Origin: Rhodoferax fermentans
GTDB lineage: Bacteria > Pseudomonadota > Gammaproteobacteria > Burkholderiales > Burkholderiaceae_C
NCBI RefSeq assembly: GCF_002017865.1
Contig: NZ_MTJN01000002.1
Span: 3,100,001 to 3,164,000, forward strand
Reading direction: 5' to 3'
Length of the DNA: 64,000 bases
A program made the position numbers and the translations under genes. Shown piece by piece: positions 14,092 to 27,177 of this stretch (within the stretch, counting starts at the first letter, position 1; each line of letters opens with the position of its first letter). The notes beneath the pieces are model-generated. The model was not told where the DNA came from. It did not search any database and saw nothing but the letters and a program-made list of their open reading frames with translations.

Positions 14092-15297
14092 TCACACCAG
14101 CCGACGCAAGGCCTGCGCCAGATCAGCCTGCAAATCTTCCACCGCCTCCAAGCCAATCGACAAGCGCACCAGCGTACCGCGCGCCAAGTGGGCGGGCCAA
14201 CTGGGACGCATGCTGGCCAGGTCATACGGCACCACCAGGCTGACGGGGCCACCCCAGCTGTAACCAATTTCAAACAGTGCCAGTGCGTCACAAAACGCAT
14301 CCACCTGCGCCTGGCTGTACTCGGGTTTGAACATCACACTGAGCAGGCCCGCCGCGCGGCCTAGGTCACCCTGACACACTTGCAGCCAGTGGGCGTGACC
14401 CGGTGAATTGGCCAGGGCCGGGTGCAACACCTGGGCAAACTCAGGCCGGGTCTGGCACCACTGGGCCAAAGTCCGGGTGGCCTGGTCATGGGCGGTGTAA
14501 CGCAATTGGATGCTGGGCAGGCCACGCAGCACCGCCTCCACATCATTGGCCGCCACACCCAGACCCAGACGCATGTGGCACAGCTTGAGCCGCATGTGCA
14601 AGCCCGGGTCACGGGTGATGACACTGCCCATCAGCACATCCCCGCCGCCGCTGGGGTATTTGGTCAGGGCATGGACCGAGATGTCGACTGCGAGCGGCTG
14701 GGCTGCGCCGGGCAACAAGTCAAAGGGCGCAAACGCCAGACCCGCACCCCAGGTGTTGTCGAGTGCACACAGCACCTTGGCCGCTTGGCAGATGCGCACC
14801 TGTTCGATCAGGTCCGGGAACTCTAGCGTGACCGAACCTGCCGCTTCCAGCCACACCAGCCTGGTGTTGGGGCCAATCTTGCCGGCCAGGTCCTGCGGGT
14901 TCAGGGCGTCATAAAACTGGTGGCTGATGCCCCAGTGGCGCAACTCGGCTTCGGCCAGCGCCTTGCTGGGGCCGTAGGCGTTGTCCGGGATCAGCACCTC
15001 ATCGCCCGTTTTCAGCAGCGCCAGGGACACCGTCGCAATCGCTGCCAGACCGCTGGGCACCAAGAGGCACTGCTGACCACCTTCCAGCGTACACAGCCGT
15101 TCTTCCAGCGTGTAGCTGGTGGGGGTGCCGTGTAAGCCATAGGTGTAGGCCGTTTTGTCTTTCCACTCAAAGTGCCGCATCGCCGCCACATTGGGAAAAA
15201 ACACCGTGGAGGCCTTGAACACACCGGGTTGGGGTGCCCCAAAACCTGCGGGAGGCACATAGCCGTGGTGGATCAGGTCGGTGCTGGAGACTGTCAT
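14092..15297 (-). CDS. metC: PLP-dependent cystathionine beta-lyase (MetC-like)
   Basis: 401 aa, Cys/Met metabolism fold-type I enzyme. N-terminal substrate/PLP motif YTYGLHGTPTS, phosphate-binding PSGLAAI, and the PLP lysine in HALTKYPSGGGD. It would cleave cystathionine to homocysteine, pyruvate and ammonia in methionine synthesis. Sequence alone does not exclude a related lyase or gamma-synthase, but the residues around the PLP lysine and the length fit MetC. It stands alone, not in a met operon. Confidence 0.85.
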   Translation of the reverse strand: MTVSSTDLIHHGYVPPAGFGAPQPGVFKASTVFFPNVAAMRHFEWKDKTAYTYGLHGTPTSYTLEERLCTLEGGQQCLLVPSGLAAIATVSLALLKTGDEVLIPDNAYGPSKALAEAELRHWGISHQFYDALNPQDLAGKIGPNTRLVWLEAAGSVTLEFPDLIEQVRICQAAKVLCALDNTWGAGLAFAPFDLLPGAAQPLAVDISVHALTKYPSGGGDVLMGSVITRDPGLHMRLKLCHMRLGLGVAANDVEAVLRGLPSIQLRYTAHDQATRTLAQWCQTRPEFAQVLHPALANSPGHAHWLQVCQGDLGRAAGLLSVMFKPEYSQAQVDAFCDALALFEIGYSWGGPVSLVVPYDLASMRPSWPAHLARGTLVRLSIGLEAVEDLQADLAQALRRLV

Positions 15298-15347
15298 GTG
15301 CGTGGTGCTTTAAAACCCAAAAACGCTTACCAATCAATGGATTGTGA

Positions 15348-15872
15348 TCAAACGCTCCACTTCTGGATGAGCTGTTCTGGGCGCATGTTGTCGTAGCCCT
15401 CGAAGGGCTGGTGGATCCACGGGTTGGTCGGCAGATAGTCCACGCAGTAGTCCGGGGTGAAGATCGAGATCGCCTTGGTCCAGATCACCGCGCTGCGCAG
15501 CTCGGTGATCGGTTTGTAGTTGTTCTTGAGCTCTTCAATCACCTTGTTCAGGGTGTGGCCGGAGTCGGCCAGGTCGTCCACCAGCAAGACCTTGCCGGCA
15601 ATCTGGCCCTTGGGGGTGGTGATGTAGTGCGCGATGTCGAGCTTGCCCTGCACCGTGCCCGCTTCGGAGCGGTAAGAACTGGTGGACATGATGGCCAAGG
15701 GTTTGTCAAACACGCGCGAGAGCACGTCGCCCGGGCGCATGCCACCGCGTGCCAGGCACAGGATGGTGTCAAACTGCCAGCCCGACTGAAACACCTTGAT
15801 GGCGAGTTTTTCGATCAGATTGTTGTATTCGTCGTAGCTCACATACAGGTGTTTGCCGTCTTCTGTCAACAT
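15348..15872 (-). CDS. purine-type phosphoribosyltransferase
   Basis: 174 aa type I PRTase. The PRPP loop is VLLVDDLADSGHTL (two Asp, then the Gly/Thr turn), with a second conserved region CLARGGMRPGD. It transfers ribose phosphate from PRPP to a base, probably guanine, xanthine or hypoxanthine. Its place downstream of purA and hisZ, both PRPP/purine genes, supports a purine salvage role. The substrate cannot be fixed from sequence. Confidence 0.8.
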   Translation of the reverse strand: MLTEDGKHLYVSYDEYNNLIEKLAIKVFQSGWQFDTILCLARGGMRPGDVLSRVFDKPLAIMSTSSYRSEAGTVQGKLDIAHYITTPKGQIAGKVLLVDDLADSGHTLNKVIEELKNNYKPITELRSAVIWTKAISIFTPDYCVDYLPTNPWIHQPFEGYDNMRPEQLIQKWSV

Positions 15873-15886
15873 GGATATGCTCCTGT

Positions 15887-15931
15887 AAAAATAGCTGCTT
15901 ACGCAACAGGTATAAGGGCCAGAGGCCGATT
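15887..15931. repeat. dispersed repeat with ATAGCTGCTTACGCA arm
   Basis: ATAGCTGCTTACGCAACAGG then TATAAGGGCCAGAGGCC, between the PRTase gene start and purA stop. It is the variant I know from many Comamonadaceae intergenic regions. Confidence 0.65.
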
Positions 15932-15972
15932 ACTTATATAAATTGAAAATTTGGTGATCAACGACTGGCCGC

Positions 15973-18518
<2,546 letters not shown>

Positions 18519-18577
18519 GGATAAAAAAGGGAGGCTGTTAAAACCTGAATTCTACCGGGCGAATGCCGGACCCTGGC

Positions 18578-18778
18578 TCAGGCCAGCCACCAAATCAGCG
18601 TCAGACCGAGCAACAGGCTCAGCAAACCGAAGAAGCGCAGCTGGCCGTCGCTGAATTTGAGGATCTGCAGGAAGGTTTGCCGCCAGGTTGCCGGTGAGAC
18701 AAAAGGCATGAAACCCTCCACCAGCAAGACCAAGGCAATGGCCAGCCAGAACGTGCTGCTGTTCAGGCCGGATTCCAT
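18578..18778 (-). CDS. DUF2065 (YjeT-type) small membrane protein
   Basis: 66 aa with two predicted membrane helices (FWLAIALVLLVEGFMPFV and RFFGLLSLLLGLTLIWWLA). The family is regularly placed after hflC, as here (two bases between them). Function is unknown; linkage suggests a role with the HflKC membrane complex. Confidence 0.85.
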   Translation of the reverse strand: MESGLNSSTFWLAIALVLLVEGFMPFVSPATWRQTFLQILKFSDGQLRFFGLLSLLLGLTLIWWLA

Positions 18779-18780
18779 GG

Positions 18781-19683
18781 CTACTTTTTGCCGCTGGCAG
18801 CGGGCGCAGCACCGCCACGCATGGTTTTGAAGAAATCAGAGCTGTTGGGGTCCAGCACCATCACGTCGCTCTTCTTGGCGAACGTCGCTTTATAGGCATC
18901 CAGACTGCGGTAAAACTGGGCAAATTGCGGGTCACGACCAAAGGCTTCGGTGTAGGTGCGCGCTGCCTCGGCATCGCCTTCACCCTTGATTTTCTGGGCA
19001 TCGCGGTAGGCATTGGCCACCGTCACTTCGCGTTGGCGATCCGCATCGGCGCGGATTTTTTCACCCTCGGCCGCACCGGTGGATCGCAATTCGTTGGCGA
19101 CGCGCTGGCGCTCAGCTTCCATACGCCGGTAGACCGACTCGGTGATGGCATCCACATAGTCAACCCGGGTGATACGCACATCCACCACGTCAATCCCCCA
19201 GGGTTTGGCGCCACGCACCTGGCTCAGCACCTCGCCCTTGACGTCGTCCATCAACTGCTCGCGCTTGGCTGACAACAGTTCTTTGACGGTGCGTTTGTTG
19301 ATTTCTTCCTGAAACGCATTGCGTACCACGCGGTTGAGCTGGCTGGCACCCGCTGCCTCGGTGGTACCGACATTGCGGATGTATTCGGTGGGCTCAGAAA
19401 TGCGCCAACGCACATACCAGTCGATCACCACCCGCTGCTTTTCAGCGGTCAGCACCGGTTCATTGTCGGTGCTGTCCAAGGTCAGCAAACGTTTGTCAAT
19501 GTAGGAGACATTCTGAAACGGGGGCGGCAACTTGAAGTTCAAGCCCGGTTCGGTGATGACGTCCTTGATCTGCCCCAAGGCAAACACCACACCAAATTGG
19601 CGCTGATCCACCACAAACAAGGTCGAACTGGCCAATGCCAGCAGCAGCAAGACGGTTGAGAATAAAAAACCTAAGCGATTCAT
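18781..19683 (-). CDS. hflC: FtsH protease modulator HflC
   Basis: 300 aa from ATG 19683, chosen over an upstream start inside hflK because it places the single membrane helix (FLFSTVLLLLALASSTLFVV) at the N-terminus. SPFH/band-7 domain follows, with a long periplasmic helix rich in Ala/Glu/Arg (about residues 180-250). With HflK it forms the cage around FtsH at the inner membrane and limits its proteolysis. Confidence 0.93.
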   Translation of the reverse strand: MNRLGFLFSTVLLLLALASSTLFVVDQRQFGVVFALGQIKDVITEPGLNFKLPPPFQNVSYIDKRLLTLDSTDNEPVLTAEKQRVVIDWYVRWRISEPTEYIRNVGTTEAAGASQLNRVVRNAFQEEINKRTVKELLSAKREQLMDDVKGEVLSQVRGAKPWGIDVVDVRITRVDYVDAITESVYRRMEAERQRVANELRSTGAAEGEKIRADADRQREVTVANAYRDAQKIKGEGDAEAARTYTEAFGRDPQFAQFYRSLDAYKATFAKKSDVMVLDPNSSDFFKTMRGGAAPAASGKK

Positions 19684-19693
19684 CAGGGAACTC

Positions 19694-21091
19694 CTAGCGG
19701 GTTTCGCGCGTGCGGTCACGAGCGGCGTCGCGGGTACGGGTATCGGTCGCCGCAGCGGTGCCTACAGCCGGGGTACTTGGCGCGGTAGCCGGTACAGCGG
19801 TGACGTCTTGCGAGACCTGTCCGGTCATTTGAATGATTTTGTCCAACGGCAAATACAGCAGGTTGGAACCCTGTTTGGTGTCCACCAAAACCTTGGTCAC
19901 ATTGCTGTAAATCTGCTGCATGGTGTCGATGTACATGCGGTCACGGGTGACCTGAGGCGCCTTCTGGTACTCAGCCAGCACCGATTTGAAGCGCTGAGAA
20001 TCACCCTGGGCTTGTGCCACGATACGTGCCTTGTAGGCATCAGCTTCCTCTTTCAGCCGGGAGGCTGCACCCACGGCACGCGGAATCACATCATTGGCAT
20101 AGGCCTGGGCTTCGTTCTTGGCGCGTTCACGCTCCTGTCCGGCCTTGAGCACATCGTCAAACGCCGCCTGTACTTGCTCAGGTGGGCGAACCCCCCCCTG
20201 CTGCAGGTTGATACCAACAACTTCAATACCCACCTTGTAGCGGTCCAGGATTTTTTGCATCAGGTCACGCACGCGTGGCGCAATCTGGTCGCGTTCATCT
20301 GACAAGGCGCTGTCCATACGCATTTTGCCAACCACCTCGCGCACGGCAGTTTCGGCGGCCTGGACCACGGCATCGGCTGGGTTTCGGCTTTCAAACAAAA
20401 ACGCCCGCGCGTCGTTCAAACGGTACTGCACCGCGAATTTGATTTCGACGATGTTTTCGTCTTCTGTCAGCATGGCAGATTCACGCAGGCCGGTGGCCTT
20501 GATGATCACATCACGCCCAACATCCACAGATCGGATCTGGGTCACAAAGACCAGCTCATGACGCTGAATGGGGTAAGGCAGACGCCAGTTAAAACCGGCA
20601 CCCACAGTGGAGTTGTATTTGCCAAACTGGGTGATGACCGCCTGCTGCCCTTCTTGCACGATGAAAAAACCGGTGCCAAGCCAAATCAATACGGCCACAC
20701 CTGCTATCAAACCTGCACCAATGCCGGCTGTCTTCATATCGGGCTGGAAACCGTTGGGACCACCCTTGCCCCCCCTGCCGCCACCAAAATCACCGCCATT
20801 GGGCCCACGGCCACCCGGTTTGGCGTTGCCAAACAGGCCACCCAATTTGCGGTTGAAGTCACGCCACAACTCGTCCAGATCCGGTGGACCCTGGTTGCCT
20901 GAGCCCTGTGGTTTACGGTCTTCGTTTTTTGGGGGCTCCGATGCCGCCGGTGGCGGCCGGTCTGCATCTCCACGCGTACTCTCATCGGGCTTGTCATCAC
21001 TGCGGCCCCAGCGCGGATCATTGAGATTGAACATGCCTTGGAGGCGTCGCGGTAACAGCGCCAAACTCAAAGTGGGTAATTGGAATTTCAT
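19694..21091 (-). CDS. hflK: FtsH protease modulator HflK
   Basis: 465 aa, perhaps 446 aa if started at the internal ATG 21034 (MFNLNDPRWGR). A Gly/Pro/Asp-rich cytoplasmic N-terminus is followed by one membrane helix (GAGLIAGVAVLIWLGTGFFIV, about residues 126-146), then the SPFH domain and coiled-coil region. The C-terminal tail is Thr/Ala/Arg-rich and low-complexity. Partner of HflC, 10 bases away. Confidence 0.92.
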   Translation of the reverse strand: MKFQLPTLSLALLPRRLQGMFNLNDPRWGRSDDKPDESTRGDADRPPPAASEPPKNEDRKPQGSGNQGPPDLDELWRDFNRKLGGLFGNAKPGGRGPNGGDFGGGRGGKGGPNGFQPDMKTAGIGAGLIAGVAVLIWLGTGFFIVQEGQQAVITQFGKYNSTVGAGFNWRLPYPIQRHELVFVTQIRSVDVGRDVIIKATGLRESAMLTEDENIVEIKFAVQYRLNDARAFLFESRNPADAVVQAAETAVREVVGKMRMDSALSDERDQIAPRVRDLMQKILDRYKVGIEVVGINLQQGGVRPPEQVQAAFDDVLKAGQERERAKNEAQAYANDVIPRAVGAASRLKEEADAYKARIVAQAQGDSQRFKSVLAEYQKAPQVTRDRMYIDTMQQIYSNVTKVLVDTKQGSNLLYLPLDKIIQMTGQVSQDVTAVPATAPSTPAVGTAAATDTRTRDAARDRTRETR

Positions 21092-21130
21092 CGCATCAGC
21101 TCTTATCTAATAAGTATTGATTGTGCCGAA

Positions 21131-22306
21131 TCAAAAGGCAGCCTCATGACCTGGAGGGAAATCTGTGGCCACCAAGCTGGGACGCTGGGCAATCACTGCT
21201 TGTGTGAGAAGCTCCCGCAACCCAGCGACACCCTCGCCGCTCTGAGCACTCAAGAATATCCGTGGTGTTGGTGTGCCGTCGAGTTCGTAGCTGTCTTGCA
21301 ACACAGGGGGGCGACGGTCGGGCGCTACCGCATCCAGTTTGTTGAAGATCAGAATTTGGGGAATGTCGTGTGCACCAATGTCCTTCAGAACACGTTGCAC
21401 CTCAGTGATTTGGTTGAGGTAGTTGTCGTTGGAAAAGTCAACCACATGCAACAACAAATCGGCATCGACCGCCTCTTGCAAGGTGGCCTGAAACGCATCG
21501 ATCAGCCCGTGCGGCAAATCACGGATAAATCCCACGGTGTCAGACAAAGACACCATGCGTCCGACATCCCCTAGGTACAACTGACGGGTGGTGGTGTCGA
21601 GTGTGGCAAACAATTGGTCGGCGGCATAGGTGCGGGCCTTCACCAATGTGTTGAACACCGTTGATTTGCCGGCGTTGGTGTAGCCGACCAGTGAGATGTT
21701 GAAAGCCTCGCGTCGATCACGCTGGCGGCGCTGGGTGTTTCGTTGGCGTTTGACTTTGCTCAACCGTTCCTTGATGCGCTTGATGTTGTCACCGATCATT
21801 CGGCGGTCAAGCTCAATCTGGGTTTCACCAGGGCCCCCTCGCATACCAATGCCACCGCTTTGGCGCTCCAAGTGGGACCAACGACGCACCAAGCGGGTGC
21901 TCAAATACTGCAGTCGGGCCAGTTCCACCTGCAATTTGCCCTCATGACTGCGTGCACGCTGGCCAAAAATCTCCAGGATCAACAAGGTGCGGTCATTTAC
22001 CGGCAACTCCAGATGCCGCTCCAGATTACGCTGTTGGGCCGGACTGAGGCTTTGGTCAAACAGGATTTCCTGTACACCCAGTTGCTGGGCCAACATTTTG
22101 ATTTCGTCAGCTTTGCCGCTGCCGATGAACAGGGCCGCATCGGGCGCACGCCGTTTACAGGTGACGCGTGCAACCGGATTCAACCCGGCTGTCTGGGCCA
22201 GCAAACCGAGCTCTTGAAGCTCGGCATCAAAATGGGGTAGTCCAAAATCAACACCCACCAACAAGGTGGGTGCCTGATTGAGATCAAGCGGCGGCAGGTT
22301 GGTCAC
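21131..22306 (-). CDS. hflX: ribosome-associated GTPase HflX
   Basis: 391 aa from GTG 22306, which overlaps the end of hfq by 23 bases. Frame upstream is hfq antiphase, so a longer start is unlikely. N-terminal HflX domain with [13 protein letters not shown] [15 protein letters not shown], then the GTPase domain: G1 [10 protein letters not shown]3 DTVGFI, G4 NKLD. HflX binds and splits stalled 70S ribosomes under stress. The hfq-hflX-hflK-hflC order is as in E. coli. Confidence 0.92.
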   Translation of the reverse strand: MTNLPPLDLNQAPTLLVGVDFGLPHFDAELQELGLLAQTAGLNPVARVTCKRRAPDAALFIGSGKADEIKMLAQQLGVQEILFDQSLSPAQQRNLERHLELPVNDRTLLILEIFGQRARSHEGKLQVELARLQYLSTRLVRRWSHLERQSGGIGMRGGPGETQIELDRRMIGDNIKRIKERLSKVKRQRNTQRRQRDRREAFNISLVGYTNAGKSTVFNTLVKARTYAADQLFATLDTTTRQLYLGDVGRMVSLSDTVGFIRDLPHGLIDAFQATLQEAVDADLLLHVVDFSNDNYLNQITEVQRVLKDIGAHDIPQILIFNKLDAVAPDRRPPVLQDSYELDGTPTPRIFLSAQSGEGVAGLRELLTQAVIAQRPSLVATDFPPGHEAAF

Positions 22307-22532
22307 CCTCAGTGGCAGAGAAGTTGACGGCGCGCCCGGGGACGATGGTCGAAATGGCGTGTTTGTAAACCATTTGGGTGACGGTGTTGCGCAACAACAC
22401 AACATACTGGTCAAACGATTCGATTTGACCTTGAAGCTTGATGCCGTTGACCAAGTAAATCGATACAGGAACATGTTCTCGACGCAAAGTGTTGAGAAAC
22501 GGGTCTTGCAAAAGTTGGCCTTTGTTGTTCAC
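22284..22532 (-). CDS. hfq: RNA chaperone Hfq
   Basis: 82 aa. Sm1 region [40 protein letters not shown] start and Sm2 motif YKHAIST are intact (the two parts at about residues 6-41 and 55-62). The proximal-face Q8 and the distal-face aromatic region are present. Hexameric hub for sRNA-mRNA pairing. The C-terminal tail is short (about 17 residues), as in other betaproteobacteria. Confidence 0.97.
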   Translation of the reverse strand: MNNKGQLLQDPFLNTLRREHVPVSIYLVNGIKLQGQIESFDQYVVLLRNTVTQMVYKHAISTIVPGRAVNFSATEGDQPAAA

Positions 22533-22655
22533 GATATTCTCCGTGTTCGGATAATGAAAGAAAAAGAAAGAGTCACGATACCACAGCCATCTGTTGCAGC
22601 GGCTTCAGAGTGGACAAATCCACCACAAAAATGTGGAAGGGATGGCTTGATTCAC

Positions 22656-23993
22656 TCAGTCGGTCTTGTCGGCAAATGGATTTGCTGACGTTTTCAGCTC
22701 GATGCGCAAAGGCGTACCCACCAGATCAAACGCTTGCCGGAAGCGACCTTCCAGAAACCGCTTGTAGGCGTCGGTGACATGCTCAAGCGAATTGCCGTGA
22801 ATCACGATGATCGGCGGATTCATGCCACCTTGGTGGGCGTAACGCAGTTTGGGCCTGTACATGCCAGAGCGTTTCGGGCTTTGGAACTGCACAGACTCCA
22901 GCAACAAACGTGTCAGCACTGGGGTGGACATCTTGCAGTTGGCGGCCTTGTAAGCCTGGATGATGGATGCCCACAAAGGACCCAGACCCTGACGTTTTTG
23001 GGCAGAAATCAGATGCATGTTGGCAAACTTCAAGAACGCCAAACGAGTTTCAATGGAGCGCTTCACCAACTCGCGCTGGTAGTCGTCCACCGCATCCCAC
23101 TTGTTGACAGCCAGCACCACTGCCCGGCCATTTTCAAGGATGTAACCCGCGATGTGTGCATCCTGGTCGGTGACGCCTTGGGTGGCATCGATCAACAACA
23201 AAACCACATTCGCCGACTCGATGGCTTGCAGGGTTTTGACCACCGAGAATTTTTCGATGGCTTCGAACACCTTGCCACGCCTGCGCAAACCAGCCGTATC
23301 AATCAGCTCAAACTTCTGGCCTTCACGCTCAAATGGCACGGAAATGGCGTCGCGCGTGGTTCCAGGCAAGTCAAAAGCGACCAGGCGTTCTTCACCCAAC
23401 CACACATTGATGAGGGTTGACTTTCCCACGTTGGGGCGACCCGCCACAGCGAGTTTGATCACGCCTGGCACGGTTTCCTCATCATCTGGGCTGTCCGGCA
23501 GGTTCAGCGGTTTGAGCGCCAGATCCAGCAAAGAACGGATGCCCTGCCCATGTGCTGCAGACACCGGCAACACCTCGCCCAGCCCTAACTCGTAGAACTC
23601 GACCAAATGAGCGCCTTCCAACATGCCTTCGGCTTTGTTGGCGACCAGCAAACAGGGCTTGCCCAAACGCCTGAGGTAGTTGGCAATGTCATGGTCTTGT
23701 GCAGAGACACCTCCTCGTGCATCCACCACAAAAACAATGACATCGGCCTCTGCCACGGCTTGGCGCGTTTGTTTGGCCATTTCTTTGTAGATGCCGCTGG
23801 TGGCATCTGGCTCAAAACCGCCGGTATCGATGACGATGAATTCTTGGCCGCTGTGTTTTGCGTTGCCATAGTGACGGTCACGTGTGAGACCGGAGTAATC
23901 CGCCACGATGGCGTCACGTGACTTGGTTAGTCGGTTGAACAGAGTGGATTTGCCCACATTCGGGCGGCCCACGAGGGCCAATACGGGCTTCAT
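22656..23993 (-). CDS. der: double-domain ribosome-assembly GTPase Der
   Basis: 445 aa. Two tandem G domains, each with a P-loop: [12 protein letters not shown] (residue 8 on) and [12 protein letters not shown] (about residue 188 on); G3 motifs DTGG and DTAG; G4 motifs NKAE and NKWD. C-terminal KH-like domain. Der acts in 50S subunit maturation. Between bamB and hfq, as usual. Confidence 0.95.
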   Translation of the reverse strand: MKPVLALVGRPNVGKSTLFNRLTKSRDAIVADYSGLTRDRHYGNAKHSGQEFIVIDTGGFEPDATSGIYKEMAKQTRQAVAEADVIVFVVDARGGVSAQDHDIANYLRRLGKPCLLVANKAEGMLEGAHLVEFYELGLGEVLPVSAAHGQGIRSLLDLALKPLNLPDSPDDEETVPGVIKLAVAGRPNVGKSTLINVWLGEERLVAFDLPGTTRDAISVPFEREGQKFELIDTAGLRRRGKVFEAIEKFSVVKTLQAIESANVVLLLIDATQGVTDQDAHIAGYILENGRAVVLAVNKWDAVDDYQRELVKRSIETRLAFLKFANMHLISAQKRQGLGPLWASIIQAYKAANCKMSTPVLTRLLLESVQFQSPKRSGMYRPKLRYAHQGGMNPPIIVIHGNSLEHVTDAYKRFLEGRFRQAFDLVGTPLRIELKTSANPFADKTD

Positions 23994-24020
23994 GTTGATT
24001 GATCAGTCGGTGGTGACGTG

Positions 24021-25160
24021 CTACTCGGGCTGAAAGCCAAAGACCGTGCCATTGCGGGTAACAGCAACCAAAGTGGTTCCTGCAACCACCGGGGTCGCCA
24101 CAATGGCAGAACCATCCGTGGACAAACGTGTGAGTGGTGTGCCGTCGGTACGTGCTACAAAATGGAGGATCCCGGTGTTGTCACCGACCACCACAGAGCG
24201 TCCTAGCACCAAGGGTGTGCCAAGTTGCCGGTAACGCAGGCGCTCTGAGGTCCAGGTACGGACGCCGTCGCTGAGTCGCCATGCCATCAGCTTCCCGTCA
24301 GCTTCAGCGCCATAGACCTGTTTCTCATCCCCGCTCAAACCAACCCCACCCGAAGCGGGCTGTTTCCAGATGACATTGCCCTGGTTTGTGTTGACGCAAC
24401 CTACCGCAGCCTGGAACGCACGCGCACAAACCACATTTCCTTCACGGCTGACGCCCGCAACCAGGTCCACCAAACGCTCGATATCGTTGGTGCCACGTGG
24501 CGTCGCCAAAGGTGCATCCCACACCACATTGCCAGTGAGCGGGTTCAGACCAACCAGTCTGCCACTCAATCCCACGACCAGTGTGTTGTTGACCGCCAGG
24601 AGCGCACCGGCCTGGCGCAGCACCAGAGCTTCCCCAGGCCGTTGGTTGGACCACAATTTTTTGCCGCTGCGTGCATCAAATGCAGAGACGACTCGGTCTG
24701 CACCCAGCACAAAAACACGCTCGCCCGCTACCAAAGGTGCAGTAAACACTTGGCTTGACAGCCGCACACGCCAAAGCTCACCCTCGGCAACCATGGTGAC
24801 CAGCTGGTTGTCTCGGGTAACCACTGAGGCGTACGTGCCGTCGCTGCCGACCCCCGCCGAAATCTGGGTGTCTAACTTGATTCGCCACAGGGAAGCGCCA
24901 GTTTGTGCGTCCAGCGAGCTCACGTTGCCGTCCGAACTGGCCAGCGTCACAGCATTGGCGGAGGTATTTACAGCCAGCGGGAAATCCACTTTGCCGATTT
25001 GGGCTTTCCAGACGGTTCGAACGCCCAGCAAGGCAGGGTCGGCGCCTAATTCGGCTGGTTTGGGTGCCTTTGATCCACTGGCACAGGCTGCCAGCAGACC
25101 AACCAGGACCACACTCACGCCGACTTTGAAGAAGCGATCAACTGTGAATTGGTTCAACAT
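24021..25160 (-). CDS. bamB: outer membrane assembly lipoprotein BamB
   Basis: 379 aa with a lipobox LLAAC (Cys26) and eight PQQ-like beta-propeller repeats (pattern LDAQTGASLWR, FDARSGKKLW, LNPLTGNVVWD, WRLSDGVRTW). It is the non-essential scaffold of the BAM complex on the periplasmic side of the outer membrane. The hisS-yfgM-bamB-der order is the standard proteobacterial one. Confidence 0.94.
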   Translation of the reverse strand: MLNQFTVDRFFKVGVSVVLVGLLAACASGSKAPKPAELGADPALLGVRTVWKAQIGKVDFPLAVNTSANAVTLASSDGNVSSLDAQTGASLWRIKLDTQISAGVGSDGTYASVVTRDNQLVTMVAEGELWRVRLSSQVFTAPLVAGERVFVLGADRVVSAFDARSGKKLWSNQRPGEALVLRQAGALLAVNNTLVVGLSGRLVGLNPLTGNVVWDAPLATPRGTNDIERLVDLVAGVSREGNVVCARAFQAAVGCVNTNQGNVIWKQPASGGVGLSGDEKQVYGAEADGKLMAWRLSDGVRTWTSERLRYRQLGTPLVLGRSVVVGDNTGILHFVARTDGTPLTRLSTDGSAIVATPVVAGTTLVAVTRNGTVFGFQPE

Positions 25161-25163
25161 GGA

Positions 25164-25841
25164 CTATTTCCCTTGTGCGGCGTCGGCCGGGGCAGTGTTT
25201 TGCACATTGACGCCCAAGGCGCCAAGCTTGATTTCGACCAAACGCCGGTATTCTGTCAAGGGGTCAAACAGGCGGTAGGCCTTTTGATACTCTTCAACCG
25301 CTTTGGACCTATTGCCTTGCAGCGCAAGAATGTCGCCTTTTCGATCCGCGACCAAGGCCTCAAAACCCGCAGGAAAACTGCTCCCCAATTGGCTCATTGC
25401 GCCATCCAAATCCTTGGCATCCATCAGAATCCCCGCTAGGCGTAGTTTGGCCACAGCTTGGTAACCCGCATCGGAAGATTTTTCGGCCACCCAGAGTAGC
25501 GTCGATTTGGCAACATCAGCTTTGCCAGTTGTTGCATAGTGTCCAGCAACCAGCAAGCCTGACTGCTGGGCGTAGGCCGTGGATGCAAAGCGATCTTTCA
25601 TATCTGAAAAAACACGGTCAATCTTGGCTGAGTCGCCAGACTGAATGGATCGCTCGACCTCATCAAACAGCGCCGCAGCCTGATTGGCTTGGCTACGTTG
25701 CCAATAGTTGTAAAAATTCCAGCTGGCGAAAGCTGCCAGCACAACAATCAATACCCAGGTGATCAGATTGCCGTATTGCTTCCAGAAATGCTTGATCTGG
25801 TCAAGCTGTTCCTGTTCTTCAAGATCCAATTGGTTTGCCAT
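25164..25841 (-). CDS. yfgM: YfgM-family membrane-anchored TPR protein
   Basis: 225 aa from ATG 25841 (MANQLDLEEQEQLDQIKHFW). A single helix (LITWVLIVVLAAFASWNFY, about residues 24-42) anchors a periplasmic TPR-like helical domain. YfgM associates with the SecYEG translocon and the chaperone PpiD in E. coli. Three bases separate it from bamB. Confidence 0.88.
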   Translation of the reverse strand: MANQLDLEEQEQLDQIKHFWKQYGNLITWVLIVVLAAFASWNFYNYWQRSQANQAAALFDEVERSIQSGDSAKIDRVFSDMKDRFASTAYAQQSGLLVAGHYATTGKADVAKSTLLWVAEKSSDAGYQAVAKLRLAGILMDAKDLDGAMSQLGSSFPAGFEALVADRKGDILALQGNRSKAVEEYQKAYRLFDPLTEYRRLVEIKLGALGVNVQNTAPADAAQGK

Positions 25842-25852
25842 GACGTGATTCG

Positions 25853-27166
25853 CTAAACGGTTGATTGTAGAGTTGGGGCCCATGTGGCCAGATCGGCCAA
25901 GGCTTGTGAGGTTTGAGCAACGGCAGCATCACGCAACGGTTTGATCGTGACCTGTTTTGCCTTGATCTCATCGGGTCCAAAAACCAAGGCGTAGCGTGCG
26001 CCACTGGCATCTGCACGTTTGAACTGGCTTTTCATACTGCCCATCCCCTCTAAGGAGCTGGTATGCATTTGTACGCTGATGCCCGCAGCGCGCAAAGACT
26101 GCAGCGTTGACAGAACCAAAGGCATGGCAGATGTCTCTGTCACGATGGCATAGGCGTCGAGTGGCGCCCCGGTACCGGTCAGTCCAGCGGTCTTGGCCAA
26201 CTCCAGTACCCGGTCAACACCCAGTGCCCAACCAACGGCAGGCGTTGACTTCCCACCCAATTGTTCAAACAAATAGTCGTAGCGTCCACCTGCACAAACG
26301 GTGCCTTGTGAACCCAGACGATCGGTGGTGAACTCAAAAACCGTCAGGTTGTAATAGTCCATGCCACGCACCAGCCGCGGGTTCACGGTGTAGGCCACGT
26401 TGTTGGCCTCCAGGATGGTCTTCAAACTGTTGAAGTGGGACAGAGAAGCCTCACCCAAAAAATCCAGCAGTTGGGGCGCAGCGTTCACCAGCCCCTGCAT
26501 TTGTGGATTCTTGGTGTCCAAAATGCGCAAAGGGTTGCTGTGCAAGCGTCGGCGTGCATCCTCATCCAGCACATCGGCGTGTTGCTCAAAGTAGGCAATC
26601 AGCGCCTGCCGATGGGCCAAACGTTCGGGTGGTTGACCCAGACTATTGAGTTCAAGGCGGACATCTGTCAAACCAATTTCAGCCCACAGTGCTGTGGCCA
26701 TCAAAATCAGTTCGGCGTCAACTTCGGCCCCAGAAAAACCCAAGGCTTCGGCGCCAATTTGGTCAAACTGCCTGTAGCGACCTTTCTGCGGCCGCTCATG
26801 TCGGAACATGGGCCCCATGTAATACAGGCGTTTGCCACCGTCATACAAGAGGCTGTGTTCCAGCGCAGCACGCACCACACCAGCGGTTGCTTCCGGGCGA
26901 AGGGTCAGAGGGTCGCCGTTGAGGCGGTCCTCAAAACAGTACATTTCCTTCTCAACAATATCCGTCACCTCGCCCAAACCACGGACGAACAAGGGTGTGC
27001 GCTCAACAATGGGGGTACGGATGTTGCGGTAGGCAAAACGTGACATCAAGTCACGAACCTTGGCTTCAAACCATTCGACAACGGCTGAATCAGGGGGAAG
27101 CAAGTCATTCATGCCTTTCACGGCTGTCAACTTGCCCACAGGAGAGGGGGATACTTTTTCTGTCAT
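25853..27166 (-). CDS. hisS: histidyl-tRNA synthetase
   Basis: 437 aa from ATG 27166; GTG 27181, overlapping the ispG stop, is an alternative. Class II synthetase: motif 2 [13 protein letters not shown], His-specific LVRGMDYYN and AGGRYDYL, anticodon-binding domain in the last 100 residues. Charges tRNA-His. Also note HisZ, its paralogue, at 17370-18518 in the same leftward block. Confidence 0.95.
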   Translation of the reverse strand: MTEKVSPSPVGKLTAVKGMNDLLPPDSAVVEWFEAKVRDLMSRFAYRNIRTPIVERTPLFVRGLGEVTDIVEKEMYCFEDRLNGDPLTLRPEATAGVVRAALEHSLLYDGGKRLYYMGPMFRHERPQKGRYRQFDQIGAEALGFSGAEVDAELILMATALWAEIGLTDVRLELNSLGQPPERLAHRQALIAYFEQHADVLDEDARRRLHSNPLRILDTKNPQMQGLVNAAPQLLDFLGEASLSHFNSLKTILEANNVAYTVNPRLVRGMDYYNLTVFEFTTDRLGSQGTVCAGGRYDYLFEQLGGKSTPAVGWALGVDRVLELAKTAGLTGTGAPLDAYAIVTETSAMPLVLSTLQSLRAAGISVQMHTSSLEGMGSMKSQFKRADASGARYALVFGPDEIKAKQVTIKPLRDAAVAQTSQALADLATWAPTLQSTV

Positions 27167-27177
27167 GGAAGGCGGGG